This document shows positions 61,001 to 64,000 of a stretch of DNA of 64,000 bases, piece after piece (position 1 is the first letter of the stretch; every line of letters begins with the position of its first letter). The DNA is from Cristatella mucedo (Eukaryota; Bryozoa; Phylactolaemata; Cristatellidae), in the NCBI GenBank assembly GCA_009760855.2, contig WPIO01000039.1, positions 1,465,001 to 1,529,000 of the forward strand, given 5' to 3'. Both the position numbers and the translations under genes were made by a program. The notes under the pieces were generated by a model that did no database searches, had not been told where the DNA came from, and saw only the letters and a program-made list of their open reading frames with translations.

Positions 61001-63130
61001 GGGAGATGCAAGCTGCCAAGAGGAGCATCCTTCGCTGACTCCTGGTCAAACCGAGAGTCCAATTCTAACCGTATTACGACTATTGCAACCTGGAATAAGT
61101 GTCCGGGAATGGGGAAGAGGTGTTCGTTGCTATTCGCGCGCACGCGGCGACGATGCCGACCCGATCGGACGTAGTTGGCGGTCGTGTCGGGCACCTCGAT
61201 CTCGTGACGCTGATTGAACTTGCACACCATCTCGTCGACGAATCGCCTGAGCCAGGCGCTCGACGCTCCGCCAACATCTAAACAGCGAGATTGGTCAAGG
61301 GCAAGTGTTCACAACATCCTGATACTGATTTTGCAAAGCCTGCGATAGATAGTTCGTGCGTTATCCTCAGCAAGACTTTCATGAGATGCAAGAGGAGGGA
61401 CAGCTTGAGTGAAGAAAGCATGAGGTCAAGACGGTCGAGGTCGAGAAGGAATGACACCTTGATTATTTGCACAGCCGTATTGCCGTTCAGTCCAAAGTGC
61501 TCAACGACTTCAACGGTCGAGGCAAACGCGTCGATTAAGCCATGAAGCACTCGCCAAAATGACGACCATTAAGTATCTGCTGTAATCTCGGGGACGCCAT
61601 CCGTTCAGGCCTCATCGTGGGCTAACTGGGGCCGGTATGCCAGACAACGCCTGTAGTACGCCAACTACTACCTGTAGTACAACAACTACTTCAGGCTTGC
61701 AGACCATTAATCTCGCAGCTCAGATTGGTCAAACCATCGTTGGCCAGTCCGAGGCAGTTGGCACTCGGACGATGGCAATGCGTCTGAATGTCAACGACGG
61801 TGGTGCATAGAGCTAGGTAGCCGCAGAAGTTGGTCACGTGCTTCATTCGACGATTCTCTCACGGAGCACATCGGTCTCGTCCTGAAAGAAGCGGTCTACA
61901 GTAGCCAGCTTCTCCTTCCGGCTCGCATCACTCGCCTCTCGTACTGCGTCACACTGAGTAGTGATAAACGTTGCCTTGCTCGTCATCAAGACGCTTTCGA
62001 GAGAGAAGAGCGCTCTGGAGGATGGTATCCTTCTTAATGTCGGAGCTGGCCATCATGGCGGGCTGTGCTCTCGAGCGCGATGGCAGCAAGCTCGACCTCT
62101 TGGTGGTGAATGAACCTGAGGAGCTCGAGGAAGCTGCCACGGTCGATTGAATCGGCCGCGTCGTACTGCCGGCAGAGCACGCTCACTGGGAATCGAATGG
62201 CGTCGACTGATCCTTGCAACCGAGTTCGATTTTCCGTACTAATCTTGGCCATCGGTTTCTTACAGCCTTACTTTCCTGCAATTGCGTGCGCGTGCGACAC
62301 CTCGTTCATCAGATCTATGGCCTCCTGCATCGCATTATTGTGATGCCTCGTGGCTCGACGAGAGTCTCGTTCACCGCTCACGTTAGCCCGCTCGTGTATT
62401 TGTGTCTCCGTGAGACTCTACTGGCGCTGCTGCCGCCGGAGACACTGTAACGTAACATGCGACACCTCGTTCATCAGATCTATGGCCTTCTGCATCGCAT
62501 TATTGTGATGCCTCGTGCCTTTATGCACCAGAAGTTTGACATCTGTCCCGCTGCCGTTCTTCTTTCAGTTGTCGAACCCGCCAGCTGGGAGCGGGTTTGA
62601 GCCGTGCGAGGATGGACAGAAAGCATGGGAGGCAGTGGAAATTCTCTGTGCTAATAGAATATCCAGCCACTCTCACCTCTGAAACCAGGATGGCGAAGGG
62701 CGCTATTCGCTGAGGGCGAAGTGGGACTTGTTCAAGTTTCTAGCTTGGTTGTACGTCGCCATCATGTCAGCCCATGCAGTGGCAGAAGGAGCCGGCTCTC
62801 GAGTAAGTAAGCACCCTAGGTCCCAACGATAATGTTGGGGTCATAGGTCGAAATGACAAGTCTCGACCAGGCATCTCATGTGATACCGAGCGTATCTGCG
62901 GATAAGGAAGCTAGACGCGGGACGTCACCTTGACCTGCAGCTACTGATGCAGACAGTAAAGCTGAATGAAGTTCATCACTTGGCTGAGCTGGTACCGTAC
63001 CATTAGATTGCTGCTTGTGTAGTGTTGATGCGATATTCGTAGCCAGAGCATCGTCATTAAGTCGAGGATTTCGAGAAGAGTGACAGAATCCCACTTCGAG
63101 CAAGTGATTTCTTTCGGTGGCCGCACTGGC
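61001..63130 (-). other. Exon-like minus-strand segments of an unrecognised gene or pseudogene
   Basis: Protein-like minus-strand readings occur at 60988-61277 (RRFVDEMVCKFNQRHEIEVP), 61860-61925 (KLATVDRFFQDETDVLRERI, then a stop), 62272-62417 (acceptor CCAGTAG, donor GTAAGG; TRHHNNAMQEAIDLMNEVSH) and 62876-63103 (SALLSASVAAGQGDVPRLAS). They look more protein-like than the surrounding DNA but are broken by stops and frame changes. I recognise no domain. A decayed gene, or several small exons of a gene upstream of the adaptor, are both possible. Confidence 0.35.
62293..62517. repeat. 60-bp direct duplication
   Basis: 62293-62352 and 62458-62517 differ at one base of 60 (GCCTCC versus GCCTTC) and are 165 bp apart. 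On the minus strand both encode HHNNAMQ(E/K)AIDLMNEVSH. Confidence 0.95.
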
Positions 63131-63744
63131 TCTGCTGTCGCTCGTCTTATATTAATATTGGCTCTAAAAAACGCCTGTGCGCTTATTTTCAGGAGATGCC
63201 TTATTTTTCACGCCCGAATATCAAATCTGCATTTATTCATTTATTCACACAATTAATATACATTTATTCACTTATTCACGTTCGGAAATCTACATGTATT
63301 CAAATACAATCATGCCATCTGCTTCTGGAACATCATTATACATTCTTCAAACCCCGAATTCCGGCCTCAATGTCTTGCCAATTTATTTCCTGTAGACCCA
63401 CTGGCCCCCAATCTCTCATGTCCAGCAACAGAACTCCACTTAAAAATGAGCACCTCCTGTCCACGAAGCGTGCTCGCAATGCATTGCCAACACAGCTGAT
63501 GGCCATTGTATCTCATTAATTCTTCACCAAGGTCAAGACATTTTGCCGCCTAGGCTTCTCAAAGTTTCCACGCCGATTTCTTTTCTTTCAATTTTCAATG
63601 TGTAATCGACTTCCTTAGAAAAACGGTCCTTGATTGGCTTGCCATTGCAATATAAGGAATCCGGAGAAATGCAGCCATTCCTTAATCTATTCTTCTCTAG
63701 GCAAAGGAGCTGTAAACAGCGAGGTGAGTGCAGGGATGAAACTT
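63131..63744. other. No gene recognised
   Basis: AT-rich sequence before the LINE fragment; TTTATTCA repeats near 63230-63280. Confidence 0.5.
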
Positions 63745-63960
63745 CGAACTTATCAAGTAAGTTCCACTCGGGTTTTACAGCTGATCACTCCACAGAGTCA
63801 GCGTTGCTCCAGGTCTATAACCACCTTCTCAGTAATGCATAACTCGGTAGAGTCTCTCTGTGTTTTTACTGGATCTTTCGACATTATTTGATAAAATTGA
63901 TCACCAAGTCCTTCTCGAGCACCTCTCATCTCGCGTGAGCATCAGAGATACCGGGTGAAA
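63745..63960 (+). mobile_element. LINE reverse-transcriptase fragment
   Basis: Plus-strand pieces read HSGFTADHSTESALLQVYNH and, after a stop and frameshift, FDKIDHQVLLEHLSSRVSI. These are the RT motifs upstream of the part preserved in the 27-kb copy. It ends near the window edge, and frames are decayed. Confidence 0.82.
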
Positions 63961-64000
63961 CCTAGAGATTCCTTTAAAGCCTAATACTTATTTTCAGAAG

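Overview
The window is animal nuclear DNA, almost certainly from an invertebrate. It holds one recognisable host gene, spread over about 50 kb of the minus strand. The rest is introns and flanks full of microsatellites, tRNA-derived SINEs and 5'-truncated copies of one LINE family. There is no operon structure, no rRNA or tRNA gene that I would call functional, and no CRISPR array. I cannot fix the species. The dense (GA)n, (CA)n and (CAG)n tracts, the LINE with an (ATT)n tail and a SPIN-like hAT element suit several invertebrate groups (flatworm, mollusc, arthropod).

The gene is a CIN85/CD2AP-family endocytic adaptor (SH3KBP1-like, Drosophila cindr family). Twelve exons can be read on the minus strand from the sequence alone: 59402-59405 (ATG plus one base), 46760-46917 (SH3-A), 44141-44258, 39513-39607 and 38243-38345 (SH3-B in two halves), 35766-35941, 33805-33928, 24913-25112 (SH3-C), 21322-21396, 19401-19509 and 14512-14829 (proline-rich), and 9616-9968 (C-terminal coiled coil and stop). 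Every junction has AG/GT borders and every intron phase matches its neighbour. The coding length is 1833 nt, or 610 residues, close to the vertebrate proteins. The SH3 exons and the coiled-coil exon are secure. The linker and proline-rich exons rest on splice sites, open phase and composition. The first exon is the weakest call.

Layout by region. 1-9.2 kb: downstream flank with LINE and SINE remnants. 9.2-60 kb: the gene and its introns. Introns carry a 0.47-kb (GA)n array (10.26-10.73 kb), a 7-bp minisatellite (22.3-22.7 kb), LINE copies at 26.9-28.3, 34.2-35.2 and 40.5-42.4 kb, and a complete 459-bp SPIN-like hAT element with an 8-bp target duplication (37709-38167). Intron 1 (46.9-59.4 kb) holds another LINE copy, SINEs, a Ty3/Gypsy pol fragment at 52.7 kb and a 50-bp near-perfect hairpin at 51.3 kb. 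58.7-60 kb: a CpG-rich promoter-like block with a CACGTG palindrome and a CCAAT box. 60-63.2 kb: exon-like minus-strand segments of an unrecognised sequence, with a 60-bp direct duplication. 63.7-64 kb: another LINE reverse-transcriptase fragment.

The adaptor would use its three SH3 domains to bind proline-arginine motifs in receptor-trafficking and actin proteins, and its coiled coil to oligomerise. The mobile elements share one theme: the LINE 3' end (a GCGCC...GGCGC hairpin followed by ATT repeats) is also the tail of one of the two SINE families, which points to SINE mobilisation by this LINE.
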